A stretch of 64,000 nucleotides of DNA, from the NCBI GenBank assembly GCA_036383895.1, contig DASVNK010000010.1, positions 19,921 to 83,920 on the forward strand, read 5' to 3'. Position 1 is the first letter of the stretch, and every line of letters begins with the position of its first letter. Of this stretch, positions 45,275-53,458 are shown in pieces. The DNA comes from DASVNK01 sp036383895 (GTDB taxonomy: Bacteria > Verrucomicrobiota > Verrucomicrobiia > Limisphaerales > SXQI01). Under the pieces are notes generated by a model. It was not told where the DNA came from and ran no database searches. It worked only from the letters and a program-made list of their open reading frames with translations. Both the position numbers and the translations under genes were made by a program.

Positions 45275-46618
45275 TCAGTTTTCTTTCTCATCCAAGTGAA
45301 CGGCGACGGTTTCTCCAATCGCCCGTGCGAGTAACGGTGGGACGGCTTCTCCAATCATATCAAGTCCGACACCAATATTCTCAGTTCTTCGCGCAGGATC
45401 GTCTGATGTGTAAAACGTGAAAGCATCGTCAAACGATTGCAGTCTCGCGGCTTCCCTCATTGTGATCCCGCGGTTTACTGTGGGGTGAGTGAAACGTCCA
45501 GAGCCTAGGAAATTAGCATTTGCTGTGATGGTGAGTGCCGGACGGTTGGGTCCCAGTCTCGTGTAAGCACTCCAGTAATACCGCTTATAGAATACTGGGA
45601 GTATCTTGCCCTCACTTTCGAGCCTCTTTCGAGCGCTCGAGTCGGTCTCACCATTGGCGACGGCGTTTGCAATCGCCGTCTCGAATTTCCGCTGCAATCG
45701 TTCGCTTGCTTCGTCCCAGGTTTCGCCGGGCGTCATTCGCCGAATAATTTCAATAATTCTCTTCTGATAGGTGCGCGTGATGTGATTGAAAGGGAACGCT
45801 TTAGCAGTACGCATCTGCCTTGCGAATGCAGACCGAGGAGGACTGGTATAAACGTTCGGCCTCCCCGCGAGTGTATCTCGCATTGGTGGATTTGGTGGTA
45901 GGTCCGCCAACGCGTCTTCTACCGTTACCCAGGGTTGAATACTCCGCCCGGACAGAATATCGGGTTCTGCGTGGGACGGCATCGGTAACGTGATTTTTCC
46001 CAACCTAGACGCAATAATTACGGCCCGTTGACGAAGTTGGGGAACACCATAGTCTGCGGCGTTCAAAATATTGCACGCTACCTCATATCCGAGTTCCCTG
46101 AGAACTTCCTCAACCTGTTGCGCAATTCCACCGCGCTTTCCGTCGTGGTAGTGGCTCAAGAACTGAGGAACATTCTCGATCACAATGACCTTCGGGTTTA
46201 ACACCGCGGCAATCTCCAGAAAGCGAAGAACCAAATCGTTCCGGGGGTCTTGATCAAGTTTGTTGTACCCGCCGAAACGAGCGATCTTTGACCCGCGGCG
46301 TCCTTCCGTCCGCCGCATTTGTGAGAAACCTTGGCAAGGCGGCCCCCCTAGCAGGCAGTCAAGTCTCTTCACACCTTTGGACTGCAACAATCCGACAATG
46401 TCAGCGTCCGACACGGTACGGATATCCTGTTCGATTATTGCTGGCTCGTGTGTTCCGTGCGTGTGGTTGGCCTTAAAAGTTTGCAGTGCAAACTTTTTTA
46501 CGTCATTACCCAGAATCGTTTCAAACTTGCCAGTGCGCCAGAAGCCATGAGAGAACCCACCGCAGCCGCAGAACAGTTCCGCTGCGGAGTATTTTTCGAC
46601 CGGCTTTCGTGTGCTCAT
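45275..46618 (-). CDS. DNA (cytosine-5-)-methyltransferase
   Basis: A 447-aa C5-cytosine methyltransferase. Motif I FCGCGGFSHGF, motif IV GGPPCQGFSQ with catalytic Cys95, motif VI ENVPQF (148-153), motif VIII QLRQR (194-198) and motifs IX/X (RPALTITAN, GNA-like IGVGLDMIGEAVPPLLARAIGE) are all present. The target-recognition domain spans roughly 205-340; the site recognised cannot be predicted. It starts the tight four-gene run methyltransferase-McrB-DUF2357-Vsr, with gaps of 3-4 bp, which supports a self/non-self restriction role and not an orphan Dcm. Confidence 0.94.
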   Translation of the reverse strand: MSTRKPVEKYSAAELFCGCGGFSHGFWRTGKFETILGNDVKKFALQTFKANHTHGTHEPAIIEQDIRTVSDADIVGLLQSKGVKRLDCLLGGPPCQGFSQMRRTEGRRGSKIARFGGYNKLDQDPRNDLVLRFLEIAAVLNPKVIVIENVPQFLSHYHDGKRGGIAQQVEEVLRELGYEVACNILNAADYGVPQLRQRAVIIASRLGKITLPMPSHAEPDILSGRSIQPWVTVEDALADLPPNPPMRDTLAGRPNVYTSPPRSAFARQMRTAKAFPFNHITRTYQKRIIEIIRRMTPGETWDEASERLQRKFETAIANAVANGETDSSARKRLESEGKILPVFYKRYYWSAYTRLGPNRPALTITANANFLGSGRFTHPTVNRGITMREAARLQSFDDAFTFYTSDDPARRTENIGVGLDMIGEAVPPLLARAIGETVAVHLDEKEN

Positions 46619-46728
46619 TTCAGCGCGATGTTCTTACGATTAATCGCTTCGGTTTTGGTGAAAAAATCAGGAGAATCCTCGACAAGAAGGGAGTTAGGTC
46701 CGCCGACGAACTTCCGCCTCTGCAAGGA

Positions 46729-47106
46729 TTAGGAATTCCCTTGAATAGCTTCTGACCTGAGGCGCGCACCGATAATGTTTTCTACAATCTTTTGCCGCAG
46801 CCTTTCCACGGTATCATCCTTTTGCACAGGCAACCTAAGCGACCTTGCCAGCACCTCTAGACTCCGGCGAGTCGGAATCTCAGCCTTCAGCATGCTTAAT
46901 CCTTCATCTCTCGACGTCATTGTCTGCAGCCTAGACGCGAACGAATACGCTTCTACTTCTGTCATCGCTTCCGAAGGACGTTCTTTCCTGCTCCTCGTCA
47001 ACCGTGCGGCTTTCTCGAAAAGGGGGGCAAGCTCGGCATCTGGGTGCCGGTCAACGTAATCTGCAAGTCTGCGCAGAATCTCAGCTAGATCGCTTCTATT
47101 CGACAT
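46729..47106 (-). CDS. 125-aa protein of unknown function paired with ParA
   Basis: Mostly helical and charged. The N-terminus (ILRRLADYVDRHPDAELAPLFEKAARL) could mediate contact with the ParA-type ATPase encoded just upstream (9-bp gap). The C-terminal part (RRSLEVLARSLRLPVQKDDTVERLRQKIVENII) has the LxxLARxLxLP...TxxxLxxKI pattern of small SAP- or Rho-N-like helix-extended-helix nucleic-acid-binding domains. I do not recognise a named family. It could act as the ParB-like or DNA-binding partner. A 110-bp gap separates it from the methyltransferase. Confidence 0.6.
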   Translation of the reverse strand: MSNRSDLAEILRRLADYVDRHPDAELAPLFEKAARLTRSRKERPSEAMTEVEAYSFASRLQTMTSRDEGLSMLKAEIPTRRSLEVLARSLRLPVQKDDTVERLRQKIVENIIGARLRSEAIQGNS

Positions 47107-47115
47107 ATTAGGGTC

Positions 47116-48042
47116 TCACAATCCCAAAGTTTTACTAAATTCTGTTGCTACTCCTTCAAGTCCGTCTACGACGCTTTGATGGCTTCCCGAAGAATAGCTG
47201 TTAAGCACAACGGGAACGCCGTACTGCGGAGCATCAGCAAACAATGTGTCATTACGTTTTATGTAGGAGTCGAACACGGTTAAACCTGCAGTCTTATGCT
47301 GCGACATAAAGGCGCGCTGCGCGGCCATAGGTCCGCGGCTATACTCCTGAATCATTGTAAATACAACCCCAAGCACCTTTGGCTTTATAGGGTTTACAGT
47401 GTCGCCTTGGTTTAGCTCTGCATAATCATTATAGTCATTTACGAGCGCCTTGACGCTCCTGATGAGGTAGTCGATACCAAGCGTTGAAACGTAATCAGGA
47501 CGAGTCGGAACTAGGAGATAGCCACTGGCAATGATGGCGGTTTTAGTTACGATATTGAAGTTGGGAGGGCAATCGATTAGCACTACGTCGTATTCGTCAG
47601 ATTTGATTGCGGACAAGCCATCAGCAAGCCTCCGATGCACTGCAATGAAATTCTTTTTGGTCTGAACCAGGTTCGCTCCTCCGAGTTTTGTAGCAAGTTC
47701 CAAGTCGACGTTAATCAACCCTAAATGAGAATAAATCGCGTCCACTTTACCGCCGTTGTGATTAACTCGGTTGTTGATGCGTTTCGGTGTTTCGATAATA
47801 CTCTTCAAAGAGATAGGCGTCCCGACTTCGAAGGAATCGAACCAGGTCTTGATCGTCTTTGAGGCGGCAAATGTGTTTTGCCATACGTCGGGTTCGATCA
47901 AAGAGAAGGTTAAACTTGCTTGCGCGTCGAGGTCGATAAGCAGGACTTTTTTTCCCCGGTGAGCTAACTCCCCAGCCAAATTTACCGTCAGGCTGGTTTT
48001 GCCGACGCCGCCTTTGTAGTTGATCACAGAAACAATTTGCAT
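47116..48042 (-). CDS. ParA-family ATPase heading the restriction operon
   Basis: A 308-aa MinD/ParA-type ATPase with the deviant Walker A KGGVGKTS (10-17), Walker A' LLIDLDAQASLT and Walker B DVVLIDCPPNFN. Full length for a chromosomal or plasmid type I ParA without N-terminal helix-turn-helix. The stretch is visibly more A+T rich than its neighbours, suggesting horizontal origin. No parB or parS-like cluster is visible. It is the first gene of the minus-strand unit with the 125-aa gene, so it may position or regulate the restriction complex and not segregate DNA; that is inference. Confidence 0.9.
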   Translation of the reverse strand: MQIVSVINYKGGVGKTSLTVNLAGELAHRGKKVLLIDLDAQASLTFSLIEPDVWQNTFAASKTIKTWFDSFEVGTPISLKSIIETPKRINNRVNHNGGKVDAIYSHLGLINVDLELATKLGGANLVQTKKNFIAVHRRLADGLSAIKSDEYDVVLIDCPPNFNIVTKTAIIASGYLLVPTRPDYVSTLGIDYLIRSVKALVNDYNDYAELNQGDTVNPIKPKVLGVVFTMIQEYSRGPMAAQRAFMSQHKTAGLTVFDSYIKRNDTLFADAPQYGVPVVLNSYSSGSHQSVVDGLEGVATEFSKTLGL

Positions 48043-48120
48043 AGCCGATCCTGAGACTGTTAGCCTTTCACAACCCGAGGTATTTCTTCAAGTCTTTAAC
48101 TTGGAGGAGCTCGCATACGA

Positions 48121-48138
48121 GTTGACAACACAGTCAAC
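48121..48138. promoter_or_regulatory. Operator-like palindrome upstream of the ParA gene
   Basis: GTTGAC, 6-base spacer AACACA, GTCAAC. It lies 79 bp upstream of the ParA start, where an autorepressor or parS-like site would be expected. Only one copy seen, so a parS cluster is unlikely. Confidence 0.35.
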
Positions 48139-48210
48139 ATTTGATCTACTTTGCGCATGACACAAGACAACATTCTTGTGCCACCGACGCTTTCAGCGTG
48201 CCTGAAGCCG

Positions 48211-48345
48211 GGAGTTTCCGCTCCTGCCTTCAGACCCTCTGATCCCGGTGACACCCTCGCTCTGAACACGGTAGGGATGCGTTCCACCCGCGTCCCAAAC
48301 TTTGCAGCTCCGTCTTCGTGTCCTTCGTTCGCTTCTGTAAAAGCG
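48211..48345 (+). repeat. Composite repeat R5, left copy (inverted relative to 59805-60010)
   Basis: Left block TTTCCGCTCCTGCCTTCAG...GATCCCGGTGACACC and right block AACTTTGCAGCTCCGTCTTC...TTCGTTCGCTTCTGT both recur, in the same order but on the opposite strand, at 59805-60010. The middle parts differ. Confidence 0.75.
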
Positions 48346-48562
48346 TTTGGTCACTCCGGGGTGAAGAATCCGTGTCTTCCTTTGCTGTGGTGATCACGAC
48401 CTCCGGAAATTCGGGGGAGATTTTAAAAATGATGCTCAAACGCGAGTTCGAATCGAGCATTCCGATGGTCGTGAAAATCACAACCCCTTGCCGTTGAATT
48501 GCTTCCTGGCCCTTTTCCAGTATGAAGAAAAATTCAGAAGAATTTTAGGGGTCGGTCAATAA

Positions 48563-50284
48563 ATGACAGACCCCCTCCCGCATTCTGTGCACGTGAATGT
48601 GACGCACAAACGTGCCGGACTCCGATCAATCGGGTCGAAACAGCTGAAAACAACCCGCAACCGCGCCGCGGGGCGAGCCTCGCGTTCTTCTTCGTTACCT
48701 TCGTTCCCTTCTGTAAAAAGACCGGATTTGTCCCTCCGCCCTTACCAGGCTGACGCTTTCCACAATCGGGAGCACGGCATCGAATGCTGGCTGTGGGGAC
48801 GCCAGACCGGCAAGTCATACACGCTGGCGGCGTGGGCGGTCGATCGGTTGGTCACGCGGCCGGGTCGGCTGGTGACGATTTTGTCGAACTCGCTTTCGAA
48901 CGGCATCGAGCTGAACCAGAAGTGCGCGGAAATCGCGCGGCTTTATGAATGCGCGTTCGAGCAGAGCGGCACGCAACACGTCCAGTTCGAGACGATGAAC
49001 CTGGAGATCCGGCTCTCGGTGGCCGGAGCCGTCAGCCGCATTAAAATACTTCCGGCGAACCCGCGCACGGCGCGCGGGTTTTCGGGGGACCTCATTCTGG
49101 ACGAATTCGCGTTTCATGAAAACAGCGCGGCCATCTGGGAAGCCGCGGAACCGATCCTGGCGGCGAACCCGGATTATCTCTGCCGCATCGCGAGCACACC
49201 GAACGGACGTCACAACATGTTTTACCGCCTGGTGACCGATCCAGCGATTCCGACCCGGATCGTGCGTCGCTCGGACGCCTGGCGCGAGGGATTGGTGATC
49301 TCGCATCCGAGTACGCGTCAGCCGATCACCCCCGAGCAGGCGCGGGAGCTGGCGATTGATAAGCGCGCCTACGACCAGAACTACGAATGCGTCTTCGAAT
49401 CGGAAAATATGTCGCTCCTCACCCTCGACCTCATCAGCCAGGCGGAGGACGAAAGCGTGGGCCTGATCTGCGACGACCTCTGGTCCGAACAAGCCCTCTC
49501 TCTCCTCCATTCTTCCGCCGCTTCCGAAAATGGTGGCGCGACGCTCCTGCGGAGCTTTCCGGAAAACTCAAAACCCAACACACCACCGTTCGCGTCAGCG
49601 ATCGCCTTCGATATGGGGCAACACTATCGTGGCGGCGTTGGGAACGCAGAAAATTCAAAACTCGCGCCCCCACGCAACTTCTACATCGGCGTCGACGTCG
49701 GCCGCACGCACGACCTCACCGTCATCTCCGTCGTCGAGAAGGCCGGCGATATGTTCCTGGTCCGCGCAATTCTCCGCCTGCGGAACATGCGCCTGCCGGC
49801 GCAACAGGAATTGCTCGAGGTGGCGTGTCGGTCGCCGCGCTTTGCGGCGGCGCAGATCGATATGACCGGCCTCGGGCTCGGCCTCTTCGAATACACGCAC
49901 CAACGTTTCGGCGACCGCGTCCGCGGCCTCAACTTCTCCTCCTCCATTCCGCTGCCCCATTTCGCATTTCGTCGTTCGCATTTCGAATTTAGCCGGGTTC
50001 GCGCCCCCGAAGCCCTCGCGCTTGGGCTGCTCCAGGCCTACGAGGGGAAGCGAATCCGCCATCCGATGGATGCGCTGCTCCGCGAAGATCTCCGAAAACC
50101 AGAGCGGATAACGAACAACGAAGGACGCGTCTCCATCGTCGCCGCCCAGACGAAAGACGGCCACGCAGACCATTTCTGGAGCCTCGCTCTCGCCATCGAC
50201 GCCGCCATGCGCAGCCCCGCCCCGCAAATCTATGTCCCACGATTGCGGAACCTCATGCGCATCCCAAGAAACAAGTTCATTTAA
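48563..50284 (+). CDS. Phage-type terminase large subunit (Mu gp28-like), with repeat insertions
   Basis: A 573-aa packaging motor. Walker A GRQTGKS (79-85), Walker B LILDEFAFH (Asp180, Glu181), coupling motif RIASTPNG, then an RNase-H-like nuclease (FYIGVDVGRTHDLT with Asp378, AQIDMTGLG, and HADHFWSLALA near the end). Residues about 315-370, between the two domains, are not terminase-like: they include GGATLLRS, the translation of palindrome R2, in frame. The N-terminal 50 residues also look repeat-derived (SSSLPSFPSVK), so the true start may be internal. All catalytic motifs remain, suggesting the protein could still work. Confidence 0.85.
   Translation: MTDPLPHSVHVNVTHKRAGLRSIGSKQLKTTRNRAAGRASRSSSLPSFPSVKRPDLSLRPYQADAFHNREHGIECWLWGRQTGKSYTLAAWAVDRLVTRPGRLVTILSNSLSNGIELNQKCAEIARLYECAFEQSGTQHVQFETMNLEIRLSVAGAVSRIKILPANPRTARGFSGDLILDEFAFHENSAAIWEAAEPILAANPDYLCRIASTPNGRHNMFYRLVTDPAIPTRIVRRSDAWREGLVISHPSTRQPITPEQARELAIDKRAYDQNYECVFESENMSLLTLDLISQAEDESVGLICDDLWSEQALSLLHSSAASENGGATLLRSFPENSKPNTPPFASAIAFDMGQHYRGGVGNAENSKLAPPRNFYIGVDVGRTHDLTVISVVEKAGDMFLVRAILRLRNMRLPAQQELLEVACRSPRFAAAQIDMTGLGLGLFEYTHQRFGDRVRGLNFSSSIPLPHFAFRRSHFEFSRVRAPEALALGLLQAYEGKRIRHPMDALLREDLRKPERITNNEGRVSIVAAQTKDGHADHFWSLALAIDAAMRSPAPQIYVPRLRNLMRIPRNKFI
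49532..49555 (+). repeat. Palindromic repeat R2 inside the terminase gene
   Basis: GCGACGCTCCTGCGGAGC core, read in frame as GGATLLRS at the linker between ATPase and nuclease domains. Confidence 0.85.
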
Positions 50285-50357
50285 GCACCCAAGAAATGAA
50301 CATTGAAACTCCTCAGATAAAACTTAGTTCCCTTCGTTTCCTTCTGTGCACAGTTTT

Positions 50358-52004
50358 ATGAACTACTGGAAGAGGCAAATTGCAGATCCCATCCGCGGCC
50401 TGACCCTCGACCGCCTGACCTCGCAGATCGACGCCTATAACAACGGCTGTCTGGCGGAGTTTGCGCTCACGGCGGAGGCGATGGAAAACCGCGATGACAT
50501 CCTCAAGAACGTCATCACCAAGCGGAAGAAAGCGCTCACCCGCCACGGATGGGAGATACTCACTGAGGATTGTTCCGACGAAGCGCGCGCCCAACGCGAC
50601 GCGCTCGACTATTTCTACCGCAATCTCCGCTGCACCCATGCGCTCCGACCCAATGAGCGCGGCGGATTCCAACTCCTCGTCTACCAGATGATGGACGCCA
50701 TCGGCAAAGGCTACGCCGTCCACGAAATAATCTGGAAGCCCGTCCTTGCGAACATCTCAAACACCGGAGGGATGAGTTCCACGAATCCTACTTGTGCAGC
50801 TGCAAATTCTCGTGGCGCGAGGCCGGACGCGAAGTGTCTAGCTCCTAACCATACTGACTTCCTGCCGAGCTCTTCAATCAACTCAAAATTCAAAACTCAA
50901 AATTCAAAACTCCCTCACTTAGTCACCGCCTCCTTCCGCTTCGTCCCCCTCTGGTACTTCGAAGCAACACAGGGACGTCTCCGATTCCTCCGAACCCAGG
51001 GCGCATTACACGGAGAAGAAATGGCTGAGCGCGATTGGCTCGTCACTCTCGGCGACGCATTGATGGTGGCCTGCGCGCGGGCCTTCCTGTTCAAACATTA
51101 TCCGCTCCAGGCTTGGCTCGATTTCTCCCAAAAATTCGGCATTCCCGGCGTGCGCGGAATCACCAGCGCAGCGCGCGGCACGGCGGAATTCGGCGACATG
51201 GAAGATGCGCTCCGCACATTTATGACGGACCTCTCCGTCGTCACGAACACCGCGGAATCGATCGATGTCATCGATCTGAAAGGAGCCGGCCAGCCGCCGT
51301 TCTCCGAGCTGGTGGAACGGATGGATCGCGTGATGGCCTCACTCTGGCGCGGGGCGGACCTGAGCACGTTGAGCCGGGATCGCGGCTACGGCGCGACGCT
51401 CCAGGAACAGGAAGCGCTGGTGCTGGAACAGGATGACGCCCGGCTGCTGAGCGAACATCTGAACGTCACCGTGGATCGCTGGGTGCTCGACCAGCTGTTC
51501 GGACCCGACGCCCCCGCGTTGGCCCGGATCAAGATTTTGGTCACACCACAGGAATCGACTCCTCAGGACCTCGCCATCGACCAATTCCTCATCGCGCACG
51601 GCGCGCGCCTGCCGCTCGCCCAAACCCTCGAACGCTACGGCCGCGTCCAGGCAAAACACGACGAACCCGCTCTCCAAATAAATGGAGGGAACAAGAATGG
51701 CACACCCGCGGGAGAATTAGAAAGCGGAGGGATGAGCTCCGCGAGTCCCATATGTGCAGCGCCTCCGAATCCCGCTCATGCAGTTTCAAACAACGGTGGC
51801 GCGACGCTCCCGCGGAGCTCTGGGATGAGTCCTACTTCCGCAGGTTCATCCGCTGCTTCCAATTCAGGTGGCGCGAGGCCGGGTGCCAAGCGCCAGTCTC
51901 TTATCCGTACTGGCGTCCTGCCGAGCTCTTCGGACACTCAGCACTCAGCACTCAGCACTCAAAACTTGCTCCCACTCTGCGCTCCTCTGCGTCCCCTGCG
52001 GTGA
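50358..52004 (+). CDS. Phage portal protein (DUF935, Mu gp29-like), with repeat insertions
   Basis: A 548-aa portal. Conserved portions are ADPIRGLTLDRLTSQIDAYNNG, NRDDILKNVITKRKKAL, MMDAIGKGYAVHEIIW, RFVPLWYF, LVTLGDALMVACARAFLFKHYPLQAWLDFSQKFGIPGVRG and VERMDRVMASLWRGADLSTLSRD, the DUF935 pattern. Between IIWKPVLA and ASFRFVPLW, residues about 133-188 are a repeat-made insert (GGMSSTNPTCAA, SRGARPDAK..., then heptamer-derived NSKFKTQNSK). From about residue 455 to the end the chain is again repeat-derived (GGMSSASPICAA, GGATLPRS, SGGARPGAK). The open frame is kept throughout. ATG 50358 used; a GTG four codons earlier is possible. Confidence 0.83.
   Translation: MNYWKRQIADPIRGLTLDRLTSQIDAYNNGCLAEFALTAEAMENRDDILKNVITKRKKALTRHGWEILTEDCSDEARAQRDALDYFYRNLRCTHALRPNERGGFQLLVYQMMDAIGKGYAVHEIIWKPVLANISNTGGMSSTNPTCAAANSRGARPDAKCLAPNHTDFLPSSSINSKFKTQNSKLPHLVTASFRFVPLWYFEATQGRLRFLRTQGALHGEEMAERDWLVTLGDALMVACARAFLFKHYPLQAWLDFSQKFGIPGVRGITSAARGTAEFGDMEDALRTFMTDLSVVTNTAESIDVIDLKGAGQPPFSELVERMDRVMASLWRGADLSTLSRDRGYGATLQEQEALVLEQDDARLLSEHLNVTVDRWVLDQLFGPDAPALARIKILVTPQESTPQDLAIDQFLIAHGARLPLAQTLERYGRVQAKHDEPALQINGGNKNGTPAGELESGGMSSASPICAAPPNPAHAVSNNGGATLPRSSGMSPTSAGSSAASNSGGARPGAKRQSLIRTGVLPSSSDTQHSALSTQNLLPLCAPLRPLR
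50764..50801 (+). repeat. Dispersed repeat R3 inside the portal gene
   Basis: CCGGAGGGATGAGTTCCACG followed by AATCCTACTTGTGCAGCT; read as GGMSSTNPTCAA. Confidence 0.8.
50812..50875 (+). repeat. Dispersed repeat R4 inside the portal gene
   Basis: GTGGCGCGAGGCCGGACGCG to CCTGCCGAGCTCTTC; second copy at 51867-51931 in the same gene, read in the same frame (RGARPDAK / GGARPGAK ... LPSSS). Confidence 0.8.
50881..50912 (+). repeat. Heptamer tract (AAAACTC / AAAATTC) inside the portal gene
   Basis: About four to five 7-mers. None of the three forward frames of this unit contains a stop, so the tract extends the protein without breaking it. Confidence 0.8.
51724..51760 (+). repeat. Dispersed repeat R3, portal C-terminus
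   Basis: GCGGAGGGATGAGCTCCGCG then AGTCCCATATGTGCAGC; read as GGMSSASPICAA. Confidence 0.8.
51795..51818 (+). repeat. Palindromic repeat R2, portal C-terminus
   Basis: Variant with CGC in the loop (GCTCC-CGC-GGAGC); read as GGATLPRS. Confidence 0.8.
51867..51931 (+). repeat. Dispersed repeat R4, portal C-terminus
   Basis: GGTGGCGCGAGGCCGGGTGC to CCTGCCGAGCTCTTC. Confidence 0.8.
51934..51966 (+). repeat. Heptamer tract (ACTCAGC)x4
   Basis: Four near-perfect 7-mers close to the portal stop. Confidence 0.85.
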
Positions 52005-52038
52005 AAAATGTCCACCAACTTTCTTAAGACTACCACCT

Positions 52039-53313
52039 ATGAAAACTCATCTCTCAAACTCAACAACCACACCTGAACAAACCGGTGAACTCAGCACTCA
52101 GGACTCAACACTCAAAACTGTCGAGCCGCCGCAGGCGCTCGACTTCGTCCAGCTTTCTCCCATCGGAATCTTTCCGCATGTGCGGGGATATCAGAATGTG
52201 GATCGCACCGCGCTGGAAACGATGGTGAAGAATTTCAAATCGTTCTTCGGTCGTCTGGGCCGGCGCTTCGCCGGAATACCGTTTTACATTGGTCATCCCG
52301 ATGTGCCCGGCTACGAAAATGTTTTCACGGATCGAAAGGCGTACGGATGGATCATGGAACTCGAGGTGCGGGACGACGGGCTTTACGGGCGGACCCAATG
52401 GAGCGCAGCAGGCCGGGACCTGATCGCGAATCGGCACTACAAATTTCTCTCGCCGTTCTGGGAAGCGATCCGCATCGGCACAAAAGAGGGCCGGAGCGTC
52501 CTGAGCCCAACCGTCCTCAAGAGCGTCGGCCTCACCAACGAACCAAACCTACCGGTTCTCCCCTTGGCCAACTCCGAATGTCCCGACGAGGACCGCACCT
52601 GCATCGGCACCACCCTAGCCCTCTTCGAAACCATTAACCCCGGAGGGACACCCCCGGCGCAACGCGCCGAGAAATTCGAAGATAGCGGAGGGATGAGCTC
52701 CACGAGTCCCACTTTTGCAGCTCCGTCCCCAGCTCCTTTCGCTCCCTCAACTTCGAACTTCGAACCTCGTACTTCGAACTTTGCCTCGAGTCCCATACTT
52801 GCAGCTCCTTCCTCAGAACCGCTTCAAAAAGAGGGATTACAAAACCATGCAGATCCAAATAAATTTGGACTCCGAGACGTCGTTCCTCCGATAGAAAATG
52901 CCGTTCCTCCTCCGCGCTCCTCTGCGTCCCCTGCGGTGAACGTCCCCAATTCATTTGACACTCGGCATTCCGATTTAGAGAACCGCATCGCGCTGCTCAA
53001 CCAGCGCTTGATCCAGGTGCTGCTGGACAACGCCGTCGCGCAAGCACGCATCCTACCGATCGAGCGTCCGCATTGGGAGCGCGCCCTTTCGGACAACTTC
53101 GAAGATACCGCCGTCACCCTCGCCAATGCCGCGCCAAAACTGAATCTCGCCTCCAAGACAGAATCGCTGCGACCAATTCACCTCGCCGAATCAAGCGAAG
53201 CAAAACAGAAGCGCATTCTGCGGCTCGTAAACGAGCGCATGCGCTCTTCGGGCGCCACCTACCACGAAGCCTGGCTCAGCGTCCGCAGCGAACAATCCCA
53301 CCTCTTCACATGA
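52039..53313 (+). CDS. Mu-like prohead protease (gp32/I-type), with repeat insertions
   Basis: A 424-aa protein. Residues about 34-190 match the Mu I-protein protease pattern: FVQLSPIGIFPHVRGYQNVDRTALETMVKNF, AGIPFYIGHPDVPGYEN, AYGWIMELEVRDDGLYGRTQWSAAGRDLI, YKFLSPFWEA and LKSVGLTNEPNLPVLPLAN. The region about 200-303 is repeat-derived (GGMSSTSPTFAA, heptamer-made SNFEPRTSNF, PRSSASPAV). The C-terminal helical part (NRIALLNQRLIQVLLDNAVAQARIL) resembles a scaffold tail. The N-terminal 20 residues include heptamer-derived ELSTQDSTLKT. In Mu this protein matures the head and supplies the scaffold. It lies between portal and capsid as in Mu. Confidence 0.78.
   Translation: MKTHLSNSTTTPEQTGELSTQDSTLKTVEPPQALDFVQLSPIGIFPHVRGYQNVDRTALETMVKNFKSFFGRLGRRFAGIPFYIGHPDVPGYENVFTDRKAYGWIMELEVRDDGLYGRTQWSAAGRDLIANRHYKFLSPFWEAIRIGTKEGRSVLSPTVLKSVGLTNEPNLPVLPLANSECPDEDRTCIGTTLALFETINPGGTPPAQRAEKFEDSGGMSSTSPTFAAPSPAPFAPSTSNFEPRTSNFASSPILAAPSSEPLQKEGLQNHADPNKFGLRDVVPPIENAVPPPRSSASPAVNVPNSFDTRHSDLENRIALLNQRLIQVLLDNAVAQARILPIERPHWERALSDNFEDTAVTLANAAPKLNLASKTESLRPIHLAESSEAKQKRILRLVNERMRSSGATYHEAWLSVRSEQSHLFT
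52088..52119 (+). repeat. Heptamer tract (ACTCAGC-like) near the protease start
   Basis: Diverged 7-mers ACTCAGC, ACTCAGG, ACTCAAC, ACTCAAA; encodes STQDSTLKT. Confidence 0.7.
52685..52722 (+). repeat. Dispersed repeat R3 inside the protease gene
   Basis: GCGGAGGGATGAGCTCCACG then AGTCCCACTTTTGCAGCTCC; read as GGMSSTSPTFAA. Confidence 0.8.
52751..52781 (+). repeat. Heptamer tract (TTCGAAC)
   Basis: Four 7-mers, some changed (CTTCGAACTTCGAAC, CTCGTAC, TTCGAAC), within the protease insert. Confidence 0.75.
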
Positions 53314-53336
53314 ACATCTTCAAACAGACAAAAAAC

Positions 53337-53373
53337 GGAGGGATGAGGTCCCCGAATCCCAAACTGGCAGCCG
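53337..53373 (+). repeat. Dispersed repeat R3 between protease and capsid
   Basis: CGGAGGGATGAGGTCCCCGA then ATCCCAAACTGGCAGCC; intergenic. A related block TCTGCGGTCCTCTGCGTC follows to 53414. Confidence 0.75.
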
Positions 53374-53458
53374 ATTCTCTGCGGTCCTCTGCGTCCTCTG
53401 CGCACTCTGCGGTGAAAAGCCTCCTGCTCTGAATTTTTAACCAATAACGAAAGAAACA

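Larger units (their letters stand above)
48043..48562. other. Gap between ParA and terminase with palindrome and composite repeat
   Basis: Holds the operator-like palindrome at 48121-48138, the composite repeat at 48211-48345, and unassigned sequence up to the terminase start. Divergent promoters for ParA (minus) and terminase (plus) must lie here. Confidence 0.55.

Noticed and set aside
47116..48042. ParA considered as evidence for an integrated plasmid
   Set aside because: No parB, replication initiator or parS cluster is visible; the neighbours are restriction genes.
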